A stretch of 30,587 nt of DNA. Origin: Nitrososphaerota archaeon (lineage in GTDB: Archaea > Thermoproteota > Nitrososphaeria > Nitrososphaerales > UBA183). This document shows, piece by piece, positions 1-6,850 of this stretch; the first letter of the stretch is position 1; every line of letters starts with the position of its first letter. The DNA lies in the NCBI GenBank assembly GCA_027886865.1, contig JAPCJR010000023.1:1-30587 (forward strand). The letters are read 5' to 3'. A model generated the notes under the pieces. The model saw only the letters and a list, made by a program, of their open reading frames with translations. It ran no database searches and was not told the origin of the DNA. The translations under genes and the position numbers were made by a program.

Positions 1-428
1 TAGCAAGGTTCACTACTGGTAAGGCCACCAACGATTACGTTTACTCGATTCAGCTGATCTCCAAGGGAACGGTCCAGATAAGGTCCAACGCGCTGGAATC
101 GTGTCGCGTCGCCGCGAACAAGAAGCTAGCCATACTAGGCGAAGAGGCCTATTATTTGATCGTCAAGCCCTACCCACACATCATACTCCGCGAGAACAAG
201 ATGATCGCCACCGCAGGCGCAGACAGGCTCCAGGAAGGGATGCGAAAGGCGTTCGGCAAGCCGATCGGGGTTGCTGCGAGGGTGTACATCGGGAGCGTGG
301 TGCTCGAGCTGCACGTGAAGGCCGCTGACCTTGCGAGGGGCAAGGAGGCTCTGCACGCAGCAAAGGCGAAGCTGCCCATGCTTACTGAAGTAAAGGTATT
401 CGATATCCCAATAGTCGAAGCGGCCTAA
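1..428 (+). CDS. rpl10e: Large ribosomal subunit protein uL16 (archaeal L10e), 5' truncated
   Basis: This is the C-terminal part (about 141 residues) of archaeal L10e/uL16, which sits near the 5S rRNA and A-site region of the 50S subunit. The reading frame is open from base 3 to the TAA at 426-428, so the start lies outside the window. Seen: the family signature PYPHIILRENKM followed by AGADRLQEGMRKAFGKP and ARVYIGSVVLEL, which is the tRNA-proximal loop and the conserved core. A published-style archaeal L10e is about 170-180 residues, so roughly 30-40 N-terminal residues are missing here because of the window edge and not because of a mutation. It is followed by an 81-bp gap holding a likely promoter for dph2, so it appears to end a separate transcription unit. 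Identification rests on motif recognition and is secure. Confidence 0.95.
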   Translation, partial: ARFTTGKATNDYVYSIQLISKGTVQIRSNALESCRVAANKKLAILGEEAYYLIVKPYPHIILRENKMIATAGADRLQEGMRKAFGKPIGVAARVYIGSVVLELHVKAADLARGKEALHAAKAKLPMLTEVKVFDIPIVEAA

Positions 429-466
429 TCCTCCGCACGACAAGCCGGTCAAACGGAAGCGAACGC

Positions 467-474
467 TAATTAAG
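467..474 (+). promoter_or_regulatory. TATA-like element upstream of dph2
   Basis: The sequence TAATTAAG lies about 40 bp before the TTG start of dph2. A start of transcription about 26 bp downstream would fall near 496 and leave a leader of roughly 14 nt. The rest of the 429-509 gap shows nothing else I can support. Confidence 0.4.
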
Positions 475-509
475 GGAGCGCCGGGCGTCGGTCTTCGAAT
501 CCGAGCTCA

Positions 510-1547
510 TTGACCATCCGTATTGACGAAGCGAAGATATTCAGGCTCATAGACGAGCGAAAACCCAGGGGCGTCGTGGTCAACGCCCCAGGTGGATTGA
601 TCAGGCAGACCCGGGACATAATAGAGAAGGTAGAGGCGAAGTATGGCATACCCTGCTTTTTGCTCGGAGACTCGTGTTACGGCATATGCGACACGATCGA
701 TGATGACGTCAAGAAGCTGGACGCTGACCTTGCTCTCCACATAGGTCACAACGCAGTCGTCCAGGAGGTCGGCGACTTCACGCATCTCATCGACGCGGTG
801 GACGACGTCAAGTTCGACTCAGTCATCGACAGGTCCATCCCTCTGCTCAAAGGATACAGGCGGCTCGGCCTGGCGACCTTCAGCCAGCACCTCCATGAGC
901 TGCAGCCAGCAAAGGAGAGATACGAAGCCGCAGGTTTCGAGGTCCACCTCGGGAAGGAGAACAACCTGCTCTTCGAGAGCCAGACCTTCGGCTGTGATTT
1001 CTCGACCATCTATCCCATGAGCAAGGAGATAGACGCCATGTGCTACCTTGGTGCGAGCGAATTCCACGCAGTCGGAGTCGCCCTGGCCACGGGAAAACCG
1101 ACATACATGCTGGACCCCTACCTCGAGGAGATCATAGACATGAAGGAGGAGGCTGAAATCCGGAAGAAGCGTTCTATCCTCTCGGTATACAAGGCGCTGG
1201 ACGCGAACGTGTTCGGCGTGATAACCGGCCTCAAGGAGGGTCAGAAGATGCTCCCTAGGACTAGGTGGATCACGAAGAGGTTGGAGATGCACGGGAGGAA
1301 GGTCGTCCAGCTCGCCATGCGTGATGTGACGGCTGACGCTCTTGCCCCCTACAGAGACGTCCAGGCATTCGTGCAGACCGCCTGCCCCAGGATATCGATA
1401 GACGGATTCGGCTTCGACAGACCGGTCCTCTCGATACCGGAGGCCGACGCGCTGGTCAGGCTGATGGAGGGAAGAGAAATAGGGGAGTTCCTTGAGAGGC
1501 CGAAGTGGATCGAGTTGACGGTGGGACTAATTCCGAGGTCGAGATGA
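510..1547 (+). CDS. dph2: 2-(3-amino-3-carboxypropyl)histidine synthase Dph2 (diphthamide biosynthesis)
   Basis: Catalyses the first step of diphthamide formation, moving the 3-amino-3-carboxypropyl group of S-adenosylmethionine to a histidine of elongation factor 2 by non-canonical radical chemistry. The 345-residue length is normal for archaeal Dph2, which works as a homodimer. Three cysteines that should hold the 4Fe-4S cluster are present, one in each of the three homologous domains: C56 in GDSCYGICD, C162 in QTFGCDF and C292 in QTACPRISIDG. Start: TTG at 510 is used because the frame is closed by TAA at 471-473 and no ATG or GTG occurs between; the N-terminal motif GVVVNAPGGLIRQ begins soon after. 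The stop overlaps the csl4 start (ATGA at 1544-1547), so the two are probably translationally coupled. The family call is secure; the start codon is a little less so. Confidence 0.95.
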   Translation: MTIRIDEAKIFRLIDERKPRGVVVNAPGGLIRQTRDIIEKVEAKYGIPCFLLGDSCYGICDTIDDDVKKLDADLALHIGHNAVVQEVGDFTHLIDAVDDVKFDSVIDRSIPLLKGYRRLGLATFSQHLHELQPAKERYEAAGFEVHLGKENNLLFESQTFGCDFSTIYPMSKEIDAMCYLGASEFHAVGVALATGKPTYMLDPYLEEIIDMKEEAEIRKKRSILSVYKALDANVFGVITGLKEGQKMLPRTRWITKRLEMHGRKVVQLAMRDVTADALAPYRDVQAFVQTACPRISIDGFGFDRPVLSIPEADALVRLMEGREIGEFLERPKWIELTVGLIPRSR

Positions 1548-2113
1548 ACATGAAATCAGAAAACAAGAACGTTTTGCCGGGAGACGCGCTGGCGGTCTCC
1601 GAGGAGTTCCTGCCCGGCAAGAACGCCTATGACGCCGATGGAACGGTCAGGGCCCTGCTGATGGGTACCCTGGTCAAGGACCTCCAGGAGAGAGAGATCG
1701 GTGTGAAGCCGACCGTCGTGGCGAAGGTCCCGAGCGTGGGCGACGTCGTCACGGGGCAGATCGAGACGGCGCAGTCGAGCGTCTCCAACATGAAGATCTA
1801 CTACCTGAACGGCGCTCCCAGTCTCAGCGGGTTCGTGGGCCTCATCTTCCTCCGGGAAGAAAGAGGGGGCCGAGGGATGAGGAGGACGCAGGTAAAGCTC
1901 GGAGACGTGGTCAGGGCCAAGGTCGTGAGCACGATGAACGCCATGATTCACCTTTCCATAGGCGAGCCGCATCTGGGCGTCATCGCGACGCTCTGCAGCA
2001 ACTGCGGCGCTCCCTTGATCGATGACGGAGGTAGGGCCAGGTGCAACAACTGTGGGAACCAGGAAGACAGGAAGTTCGCCGACGACTTCGGCAGACAACC
2101 GATTCAACCGTGA
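1544..2113 (+). CDS. csl4: Exosome RNA-binding subunit Csl4
   Basis: Cap subunit of the archaeal exosome, the Rrp41/Rrp42 3'-5' RNA degradation complex; Csl4 binds RNA and recruits DnaG in archaea. 189 residues from ATG 1544. Domains: an N-terminal region opening with LPGDALAVSEEFLPG and GTYAYD-like DADGTVRA, which is the typical Csl4 beginning; a central S1 domain (about residues 60-150, VPSVGDVVTGQI to LGDVVRAKVVSTMNAMIHLSI); and a C-terminal zinc ribbon with CSNCG and CNNCG. The ATG overlaps the dph2 stop by 4 bp and has GAGGT at 1535-1539 as a good ribosome binding site, so the longer frame beginning at 1505 is rejected. rpoL follows after 28 bp with its own TATA-like box. Archaeal csl4 is commonly found near dph2 and rpoL, which supports the call. 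Confidence 0.94.
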   Translation: MNMKSENKNVLPGDALAVSEEFLPGKNAYDADGTVRALLMGTLVKDLQEREIGVKPTVVAKVPSVGDVVTGQIETAQSSVSNMKIYYLNGAPSLSGFVGLIFLREERGGRGMRRTQVKLGDVVRAKVVSTMNAMIHLSIGEPHLGVIATLCSNCGAPLIDDGGRARCNNCGNQEDRKFADDFGRQPIQP

Positions 2114-2114
2114 G

Positions 2115-2122
2115 TTTATAAA
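2115..2122 (+). promoter_or_regulatory. TATA box of rpoL
   Basis: A perfect TTTATAAA sits immediately after the csl4 stop and about 24 bp before the rpoL ATG, so the mRNA is expected to be leaderless or to have a leader of a few bases. Confidence 0.6.
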
Positions 2123-2141
2123 CCCACGAAATTCCGAGCGA

Positions 2142-2438
2142 ATGAAAACAATGCAAGTTCACGTGATAAGAGAGGGTGAAAGAGAGTTCACCGTCGAAGT
2201 GACCGGAGAGGACTACGCTCTCGGCGAGATAATCCATCATGAGCTATTGGACGAGAAGAACGTGACATTTGCTGGCGTCCTTCCGCCTCACCCGTTGATC
2301 AAGAAACTGGTGATCAAGATAAGGGCGCAGAGGATCAAGCCGGACCGTGCATTCATCGGAGGCCTCGAAAAGGCACAGGCGAACACTCACGAGCTGCTCG
2401 AAGCGACAAACAAGGCATTCAGCGGTGGAGCGGATTGA
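2142..2438 (+). CDS. rpoL: DNA-directed RNA polymerase subunit L (Rpb11/Rpo11-like)
   Basis: Small assembly subunit of archaeal RNA polymerase that pairs with subunit D in the alpha-dimer-like platform. 98 residues from ATG 2142, normal for the family. Seen: the conserved segment EDYALGEIIHHELL, then VTFAGVLPPHPLIKKLVIKI, which is the L/Rpb11 dimerisation core, and a C-terminal helix (LEKAQANTHELLEATNKAF). The start is chosen at ATG 2142 because a TATA box lies about 24 bp upstream and the longer reading frame from 2022 would run through csl4. Its TGA stop overlaps the TTG start of the transcription factor S gene by 3 bp (TTGA), so both are likely made from one mRNA. High certainty. Confidence 0.95.
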   Translation: MKTMQVHVIREGEREFTVEVTGEDYALGEIIHHELLDEKNVTFAGVLPPHPLIKKLVIKIRAQRIKPDRAFIGGLEKAQANTHELLEATNKAFSGGAD

Positions 2439-2779
2439 AATTCTGCCCGAAGTGTGGAACGAGACTTAAGCTAAAGCAAATCAAGCTGGAAAAGACTTCC
2501 GCCATCACCTACGCCTGCGACAACTGCGGGTTCTCCGACAAGGCTGGGAAGACCGTCACACAGTCGACGGAGGAGGAGTTCGTCGACGCGCCCACGATAA
2601 AGGTCGTGGGTGAAAAGGAGAGCAAGCTGACGTCCCTTCCGACCACGAAGATGGAGTGTCCCAAGTGCGGGCACGGAGAAGCGATGTGGTGGTTCGTTCA
2701 GACGAGGAGCGGCGATGAGCCGCCGACCCAGTTCTACAGGTGCATGAAGTGCAACCACACCTGGAGATCATACTCCTAG
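2435..2779 (+). CDS. tfs: Transcription factor S (TFS, TFIIS/RPC11-like cleavage factor)
   Basis: Rescues arrested archaeal RNA polymerase by stimulating cleavage of the nascent RNA in the polymerase active site. 114 residues. Two zinc ribbons are visible: N-terminal CPKCG...CDNCG (about residues 4-31) and C-terminal CPKCG...CMKCN (about 74-106). The C-terminal ribbon carries the acidic tip RSGDEPPT, whose Asp-Glu pair is the catalytic signature of TFIIS-type factors; this makes it an active TFS and not just an RPB9-like subunit. Start: TTG 2435, overlapping the rpoL stop; the first zinc ligand is at residue 4, as in other TFS. The stop TAG overlaps that of the opposite-strand GINS gene through a shared CTAG at 2776-2779. 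Confidence 0.95.
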   Translation: MKFCPKCGTRLKLKQIKLEKTSAITYACDNCGFSDKAGKTVTQSTEEEFVDAPTIKVVGEKESKLTSLPTTKMECPKCGHGEAMWWFVQTRSGDEPPTQFYRCMKCNHTWRSYS

Positions 2780-3339
2780 AGAGAGTCGCTCGAATACACT
2801 CTTCTCACGTCGCCGTTCGATACGAGCACCTCGGCGTTGGCGGCGGGAAGCTGGGCGACGTCGTGGACCTTGAACGGTCCGTACCTGTTGAGGTCGAAGC
2901 CGACTATCTCGCCTAGGGGCTTCAGGAAGCTCACCGTGACCATCTTCTCCATCTGGTTCTTCTGCAGGAGGGTGAAGACCGAAGGCTGACCGTTGGTTAT
3001 GGCGTCGGTGAATTTCTTGCGCATCCGTTCGAACTCCAACTGCACTTCGTAGACATATTTTTCCTCGGGTAGCAGTTGCTTCGCGTCGCCGGTGACGTTC
3101 ACCTTCGCGAGCCTCCTGCTGAGGAGCTGTCTTCCCATCCCCTCCAGCAGCCAGAGCTGCTTCTTGGCGAGCCTGCTCGAGGGGTCGCCAGCGCTCACGT
3201 CGGCGCTCTTCCTTAGTTTCTGGATGTACGTGGCGGTCCTCTGGTACACGTCTCTTGGGAGGCGCGTCAGCTCCTCCGACTGTTCTTCCGAATCCAGCAG
3301 TTGTTTCAGCGTCTGGATCGTCTCGCTCGTGGCGTTCAA
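2776..3339 (-). CDS. gins51: GINS51-type subunit of the archaeal GINS replication complex
   Basis: Component of GINS, which links MCM helicase (and the GAN/Cdc45-like nuclease) at the replication fork. 187 residues. The N-terminal two thirds are alpha-helical (A domain). The C-terminal segment (about residues 140-187) has YGPFKVHDVAQLPAANAEVL and LVSNGDVRRV, matching the small B domain of Sld5/Psf1-related archaeal Gins51 in the normal A-then-B order. Start TTG at 3337-3339; its first bases overlap the primase stop (TTGA), and GGGAGGGG a few bases upstream is a strong ribosome binding site. Location directly behind priS is the known archaeal arrangement for Gins51 (for example in Sulfolobus), which supports the assignment. 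Sequence conservation of GINS is weak, so the family call relies on the B-domain motif plus context. Confidence 0.88.
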   Translation of the reverse strand: MNATSETIQTLKQLLDSEEQSEELTRLPRDVYQRTATYIQKLRKSADVSAGDPSSRLAKKQLWLLEGMGRQLLSRRLAKVNVTGDAKQLLPEEKYVYEVQLEFERMRKKFTDAITNGQPSVFTLLQKNQMEKMVTVSFLKPLGEIVGFDLNRYGPFKVHDVAQLPAANAEVLVSNGDVRRVYSSDSL

Positions 3340-4406
3340 CCAGCGACCCCTCCCAGTCCCCTGGCCAAGAGGAATACGGCGGCGTATGTGGGCAACCTGA
3401 CTGAAGCGGAGTCGTACGGACCGAACTTCCTTCCCTTGAGATAGAACTCCGGCGCATAGTTCACCTGCACGGTGACTATCTCTTCGCCGAGGACGACCGG
3501 TTGTGTCTGCGGGTCGAAGCCCTCCAGCGAGTCGACCCGCATCTTCAGCATGCCGGAGGTTCCGTGAAGCGTCCCGGGCATGCGGAAGACCCGGTGGATG
3601 TCCGTCGTCACCGATTCATCGATCAAGGCCGCGTTGGCGGCGATTATCTGCTCCGTCGTCTTCTGGTTCTTCTTCATCGGGACGTCTGACTTGGACAGGA
3701 AGAGGCCCGCCCTGCGGCCCCACCCCAGGCTCGGGAGGGAGAGCGTCTTGTCCTGCATCGCCTTCAGGTTGAAACCGGCGCCTCTGATGTAGTTGGCGAC
3801 GTCGGTCCTCATGGATGAATCGGAAGCCTCGAACCTCTCGTCCTGGACGTGAGCATGGTATCCCCGATTGCCTGAGAAGTACAGTCTTATGTTTTCTCGG
3901 CCGACACCGAAGTCGTCGGTGAGGAAATCCACCAGCCGCTTCACGTGCTCCTTTGTCGCGTTTAGGCACTCCCGGCAACTCCAGTGCATCTGCTCGACGC
4001 TCAGCCCGCGGCATCTGGGGCACTTTGCTGGTTTGGGGCCCATCCCGCCCTTGTGGCAGTCCTGGCAGTACCACCAGCTGTGCTTGCTCTTGCATGGCGT
4101 GGGGATGGAGTCGGCGTCTATGTCGAAGATGAGCTCGGCCCCCAGCCATCCCTTCTCGTCCATCTGGAGCGTGGGGCGTTCATACACGGCGTTGGAACAG
4201 TAGACGGAGGAGGGTGCCTGTCTCACGAGTTCTGCGGCCAGCTCGCCAGCGGTCTTGAAGGAAAGGTGCCTTATCATCCCTCCTCCGAACGGTATGTACC
4301 CGAACTCCCGGGAAGCCATCTTGGAAGGCATCTCGACCACGCCGCGGCGATTGAAGTAGTACTCCCGGTACACTCTTCGCAAAAAGGCGATTACCTTCTC
4401 GTCCAT
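3336..4406 (-). CDS. priS: DNA primase small (catalytic) subunit PriS
   Basis: Catalytic subunit of the eukaryote-like archaeal primase that makes primers for DNA synthesis; the partner PriL is not in this window. 356 residues, within the usual range. Seen: the catalytic Asp pair D95/D97 in ELIFDIDADS; a zinc-binding module after it (C105, C114, C117, C129 and C132 region, CQDC and CPRC); the downstream motif YFSGNRGYHAHV typical of archaeo-eukaryotic primases; and the conserved FRMPGTLHG near residue 275. Start ATG at 4404-4406 is supported by a TATA-like element about 28 bp upstream, implying a leaderless message. It overlaps the gins51 start by 4 bp and they form one operon. PCNA lies upstream on the same strand, 73 bp away, but priS has its own promoter candidate. 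Confidence 0.97.
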   Translation of the reverse strand: MDEKVIAFLRRVYREYYFNRRGVVEMPSKMASREFGYIPFGGGMIRHLSFKTAGELAAELVRQAPSSVYCSNAVYERPTLQMDEKGWLGAELIFDIDADSIPTPCKSKHSWWYCQDCHKGGMGPKPAKCPRCRGLSVEQMHWSCRECLNATKEHVKRLVDFLTDDFGVGRENIRLYFSGNRGYHAHVQDERFEASDSSMRTDVANYIRGAGFNLKAMQDKTLSLPSLGWGRRAGLFLSKSDVPMKKNQKTTEQIIAANAALIDESVTTDIHRVFRMPGTLHGTSGMLKMRVDSLEGFDPQTQPVVLGEEIVTVQVNYAPEFYLKGRKFGPYDSASVRLPTYAAVFLLARGLGGVAG

Positions 4407-4430
4407 CTGAGATTTACAGGAATTGAGATA

Positions 4431-4438
4431 GCTAAAAA
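4431..4438 (-). promoter_or_regulatory. TATA-like element of priS-gins51
   Basis: On the minus strand the bases read TTTTTAGC, centred about 28 bp before the priS ATG. This fits a leaderless archaeal promoter placed in the 73-bp gap after pcna. Confidence 0.45.
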
Positions 4439-4479
4439 TGAATTGCTTTAGAATGACGCTACCGCCGGATTCTGAGTTG

Positions 4480-5232
4480 CTATTCTGAGATACGAGGCGC
4501 CAAGAAATACCTCACCATGGCGCCCTGCTCGTTTAGCTTCCATTCGAGACGGAGAGGCTTCTTGGAACTGAACTCCAGGATCACGGTCTCGACGGCGCTC
4601 CCGAGCGCCTTACTGATCGACATGAGATAGTCAATGTTGTAGCTTGACTTGGCCTCTTGTTTCACGTCCAGTTCCAATATGTCGGCGCCGTTCTTGTCCA
4701 GCGTTATCGTGGCTGCGCCTACGTCGCTCTTGCCGCTGAACGACACGCTCTCTTTCAGGGCGCTCATTGCCACCTGGTCTGCTACGACCGATATGTCGGC
4801 CAGCACCTTCTCGAAGACGCTCTTGCTCATGGAGATCCTTGCGTCGAGCTCCAGCTTCGGTAGCGGGGCGGTCCCGGACGTGCTTTCGATCAGGTGTATC
4901 TTGAACTCTCTCTTGTAGCCGTTCATCAGTCTCAGGAGCAGCGCGTCCTCTTCGGTGGACGACAGCTCCACGCTGTCCTTCGCGTCGGTCCTCCCGATGA
5001 GCTTCACAAAGTCCTCAACCCGGATGCTGAACTTGAATGGTTTGTCACATTCGTACTTCTCGAAGGCGGTGTTCGGCCAGCTCAGGTCGACGAGCGCTAT
5101 ATGTGAAGGGTCCATGGCCCTGAATATGAGAGACTCGCTGGTCGCCTCGAACGTTGCCTCTTCGACAAGGGTCTTGATCGCTGAGGCTACTGCTTTCCAT
5201 TCAACCGCGGTCGATGTTTTGGTGAAGAGCAA
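4480..5232 (-). CDS. pcn: DNA polymerase sliding clamp PCNA
   Basis: Ring-shaped processivity factor for polymerases, FEN1, ligase and RFC. 250 residues, the standard PCNA length. Seen: N-terminal FRAMDPSHIALVDLSW (a hallmark of PCNA), the central DARISMSKSVFEKVLADISVVADQV segment after the interdomain connecting region (SGTAPLPKLEL), and the C-terminal VILEFSSKKPLRLEW with a tail RYFLAPRISE. Start: TTG at 5230-5232; there is no ATG or GTG between it and the upstream in-frame stop, and the protein aligns with PCNA from its second residue. Divergent from the eL42 operon. A single homotrimeric PCNA is suggested, but only this window is visible. Confidence 0.97.
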   Translation of the reverse strand: MLFTKTSTAVEWKAVASAIKTLVEEATFEATSESLIFRAMDPSHIALVDLSWPNTAFEKYECDKPFKFSIRVEDFVKLIGRTDAKDSVELSSTEEDALLLRLMNGYKREFKIHLIESTSGTAPLPKLELDARISMSKSVFEKVLADISVVADQVAMSALKESVSFSGKSDVGAATITLDKNGADILELDVKQEAKSSYNIDYLMSISKALGSAVETVILEFSSKKPLRLEWKLNEQGAMVRYFLAPRISE

Positions 5233-5268
5233 CGGGATATAATCGAGTCCTGGTTCTGGCCCAAGAGC

Positions 5269-5274
5269 TAATTA
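5269..5274 (-). promoter_or_regulatory. Possible TATA element of pcna
   Basis: TAATTA lies about 40 bp before the TTG start of pcna on the minus strand; predicted leader about 14 nt. It sits in the 128-bp divergent gap between pcna and eL42. Confidence 0.3.
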
Positions 5275-5323
5275 ACTTTGAGGTTATTTGCGCCCGCCAA
5301 CGGCCCGCCTCGAGAACCACAAC

Positions 5324-5331
5324 GCATAAAT
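5324..5331 (+). promoter_or_regulatory. TATA-like element of the eL42-eS27-aIF2alpha-Nop10 operon
   Basis: GCATAAAT is centred about 33 bp before the eL42 ATG, giving a predicted leader of a few bases. Confidence 0.45.
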
Positions 5332-5360
5332 TCAGATTGGCCACGGCTCGGCTGAAAACA

Positions 5361-5639
5361 ATGAAAATCCCAAAGGAACTTAACACGTTCTGTCCACATT
5401 GTAAAAAACATACCCCGCATTCCGTTGCGCTTTACAAGAAGGGGAAGGAAAGGGCATCTTCGTGGGGCGCCAGGCGCCAGGCCCGCAGAAAGTCTGGGTA
5501 TGGAGGTCAGAAGTTCCCCGAGCTCATCAGGACTGCCAAGACCACCAAGAAGGCGACGCTGAAGCTTAAGTGTAAGACGTGTAACAAAGAGGTAATGCGC
5601 AAGGGCATGAGGCTCAGAAAGGCGGAGATAACACAATGA
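5361..5639 (+). CDS. rpl44e: Large ribosomal subunit protein eL42 (L44e)
   Basis: Archaeal/eukaryotic zinc-binding protein of the 50S E-site. 92 residues from ATG 5361, starting MKIPKELNTFCPHCKKHT, the textbook start of the family. Zinc ligands are visible as CPHC near the N-terminus and CKTC near the C-terminus, with the basic middle SWGARRQARRKSGYGGQ typical of L44e. ATG 5361 is preferred over the in-frame 5337 codon because it restores the family start and lies at the right distance from a TATA-like box. Its stop overlaps the eS27 ATG by 4 bp. This eL42-eS27-aIF2alpha-Nop10 order is a well-known archaeal operon. Confidence 0.97.
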   Translation: MKIPKELNTFCPHCKKHTPHSVALYKKGKERASSWGARRQARRKSGYGGQKFPELIRTAKTTKKATLKLKCKTCNKEVMRKGMRLRKAEITQ

Positions 5640-5833
5640 AGAGAGAACGAGAGTTCGTACCGAAGCCTCACAGCAGCTTCGTCCTCATCAAGTGTCCTGA
5701 CTGCGGGGAGGAGAGGGTCATGTTCTCAGCGTCGACCAGGGAAGTCACCTGCAAGGGCTGCGGTAGGAAGCTCGCCGAAAGGACGGGCGGCAAGGTCAGA
5801 GTCGATGCTCAGGTCATAAAGAGGCTCGACTAG
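5636..5833 (+). CDS. rps27e: Small ribosomal subunit protein eS27
   Basis: Zinc-ribbon protein of the 30S subunit. 65 residues, normal length. Seen: CPDCG and CKGCG pairs separated by about 15 residues, with FVLIKCPDCGEERVMFS and a C-terminal GGKVRVDAQVIKRLD that matches archaeal eS27. ATG overlaps the eL42 TGA (ATGA), with GGCGGAG at 5621-5627 as ribosome binding site. Followed 8 bp later by aIF2-alpha. Confidence 0.97.
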   Translation: MKREREFVPKPHSSFVLIKCPDCGEERVMFSASTREVTCKGCGRKLAERTGGKVRVDAQVIKRLD

Positions 5834-5841
5834 ACTCCGGA

Positions 5842-6675
5842 ATGGCAAAGACATCATCGGATGGGCATAACTTCATGGAAGCCGCCGAGCTGCCTGACAG
5901 AGGCGAGATCGTCCTAACAACGGTCAGGGAGATAACTCCACACGGCATCTATGTGGACCTTGACGAATACAACAACATGAACGGGTTCCTTCACATTTCG
6001 GAGATCTCCACCGGGTGGGTAAGGAACATCGAGAGGGTGGCTAAGACTTCGCAGAAGATGGTCCTCAAGGTGATACGCGCGGAGAGGTCCCGTCGCGAAG
6101 TCGACCTGTCGCTCAGACAGGTGACCAATGAAGAGAAGAGGAACAAGCTCATAGAATGGAAGAAGAAGGAAAGGGCGATCACGATAATGGGGATGGTCAA
6201 GAAGAAGCTGCAGCTTGATGACCTCCTGTTCAACGATATCTCGGCGAAGATGGAGAGGGAATACGGCTCTCTCTACGAGGCGCTGGAAGCCGCTTCGAAG
6301 AAGGGTGAGAAGGCTTTCGCCACCCTCGAGATTCCGGAGGCGATAGGGAAGGAGATAATCGATGCGGCCGTGGAGAAGATATCATCTCCGAAGTACGAGG
6401 TGGGAGCGATCGTCGAGGTGAGCTCGAGAGAATCCGATGGCATCCAACAGATCAAGGACGCGCTGGAAGCCGCTGCGACGGCGTCGACCACTGCTGAGAT
6501 CAGGGTGACTTATGTCGGGGCTCCTCGCTATCGCCTGCGCGTGGTGGCGGACGACTACAAACAGGCAGACAAGGTGATGAACTCTGCCCTCGAGCACATA
6601 CAGGAGGGAGTGGGGAAGAATGGGACGTTCACAAGCAAGCGCGAGATGTCCCGGAAGTACGGCGGTATGGCTTGA
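5842..6675 (+). CDS. eif2a: Translation initiation factor aIF2 subunit alpha
   Basis: Alpha subunit of the aIF2 heterotrimer that delivers initiator tRNA to the 30S subunit. 277 residues, usual length. Domains: N-terminal S1/OB domain (about residues 17-88, GEIVLTTVREITPHGIYVDL through REVDLSLRQV), a central helical domain (about 95-180) and the C-terminal alpha/beta domain (about 185-277) that contacts the gamma subunit, ending in the conserved REMSRKYGGMA-type tail. It stands 8 bp after rps27e and its TGA overlaps the TTG start of nop10, so it is an internal gene of the operon. Confidence 0.96.
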   Translation: MAKTSSDGHNFMEAAELPDRGEIVLTTVREITPHGIYVDLDEYNNMNGFLHISEISTGWVRNIERVAKTSQKMVLKVIRAERSRREVDLSLRQVTNEEKRNKLIEWKKKERAITIMGMVKKKLQLDDLLFNDISAKMEREYGSLYEALEAASKKGEKAFATLEIPEAIGKEIIDAAVEKISSPKYEVGAIVEVSSRESDGIQQIKDALEAAATASTTAEIRVTYVGAPRYRLRVVADDYKQADKVMNSALEHIQEGVGKNGTFTSKREMSRKYGGMA

Positions 6676-6845
6676 AAAGCCTCCTCTGCAAGTGCCCCAG
6701 CTGCGGCGCTTACACCATGAAGACCGCGTGCCCAAAGTGCGGAGCGGCCACCGTCACCTGTCATCCAGCTAGATATTCGCCCGACGACAAGTACGCTAGG
6801 TACCGAAACCCGCTCGCCTACCAAGAAGAAAAGCAGACTAGCTAG
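6672..6845 (+). CDS. nop10: H/ACA RNP protein Nop10
   Basis: Small scaffold of H/ACA ribonucleoprotein, binding the Cbf5 pseudouridine synthase during guide-directed rRNA modification. 57 residues, the family length. I translated it by hand: CKCPSCG with CPKCG give a zinc ribbon in the first 23 residues, followed by the Cbf5-binding linker PARYSPDDKYARYRNPLA, which is diagnostic of archaeal Nop10. Start is TTG 6672, overlapping the TGA of aIF2-alpha (TTGA). Position after aIF2-alpha is conserved across archaea. The stop TAG at 6843-6845 lies in a run of CTAG repeats, 5 bp from the convergent stt3 stop. Confidence 0.93.
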   Translation: MKSLLCKCPSCGAYTMKTACPKCGAATVTCHPARYSPDDKYARYRNPLAYQEEKQTS

Positions 6846-6850
6846 CTAGG

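Noticed and set aside
485..505. TTCGAATCC in the rpl10e-dph2 gap, like a tRNA T-arm
   Set aside because: No matching acceptor stem, anticodon arm or CCA-like end could be found around it.
2556..2771. Minus-strand open frame opposite tfs
   Set aside because: Antisense to a zinc-ribbon gene with full TFS motifs; Cys/Thr/Arg-rich translation is a reflection of those codons.
6573..6582. GTGATGA, like a C box of a C/D guide RNA
   Set aside because: Lies within aIF2-alpha coding sequence with no D box or D'/C' at usual spacing; single 7-mers are common by chance.
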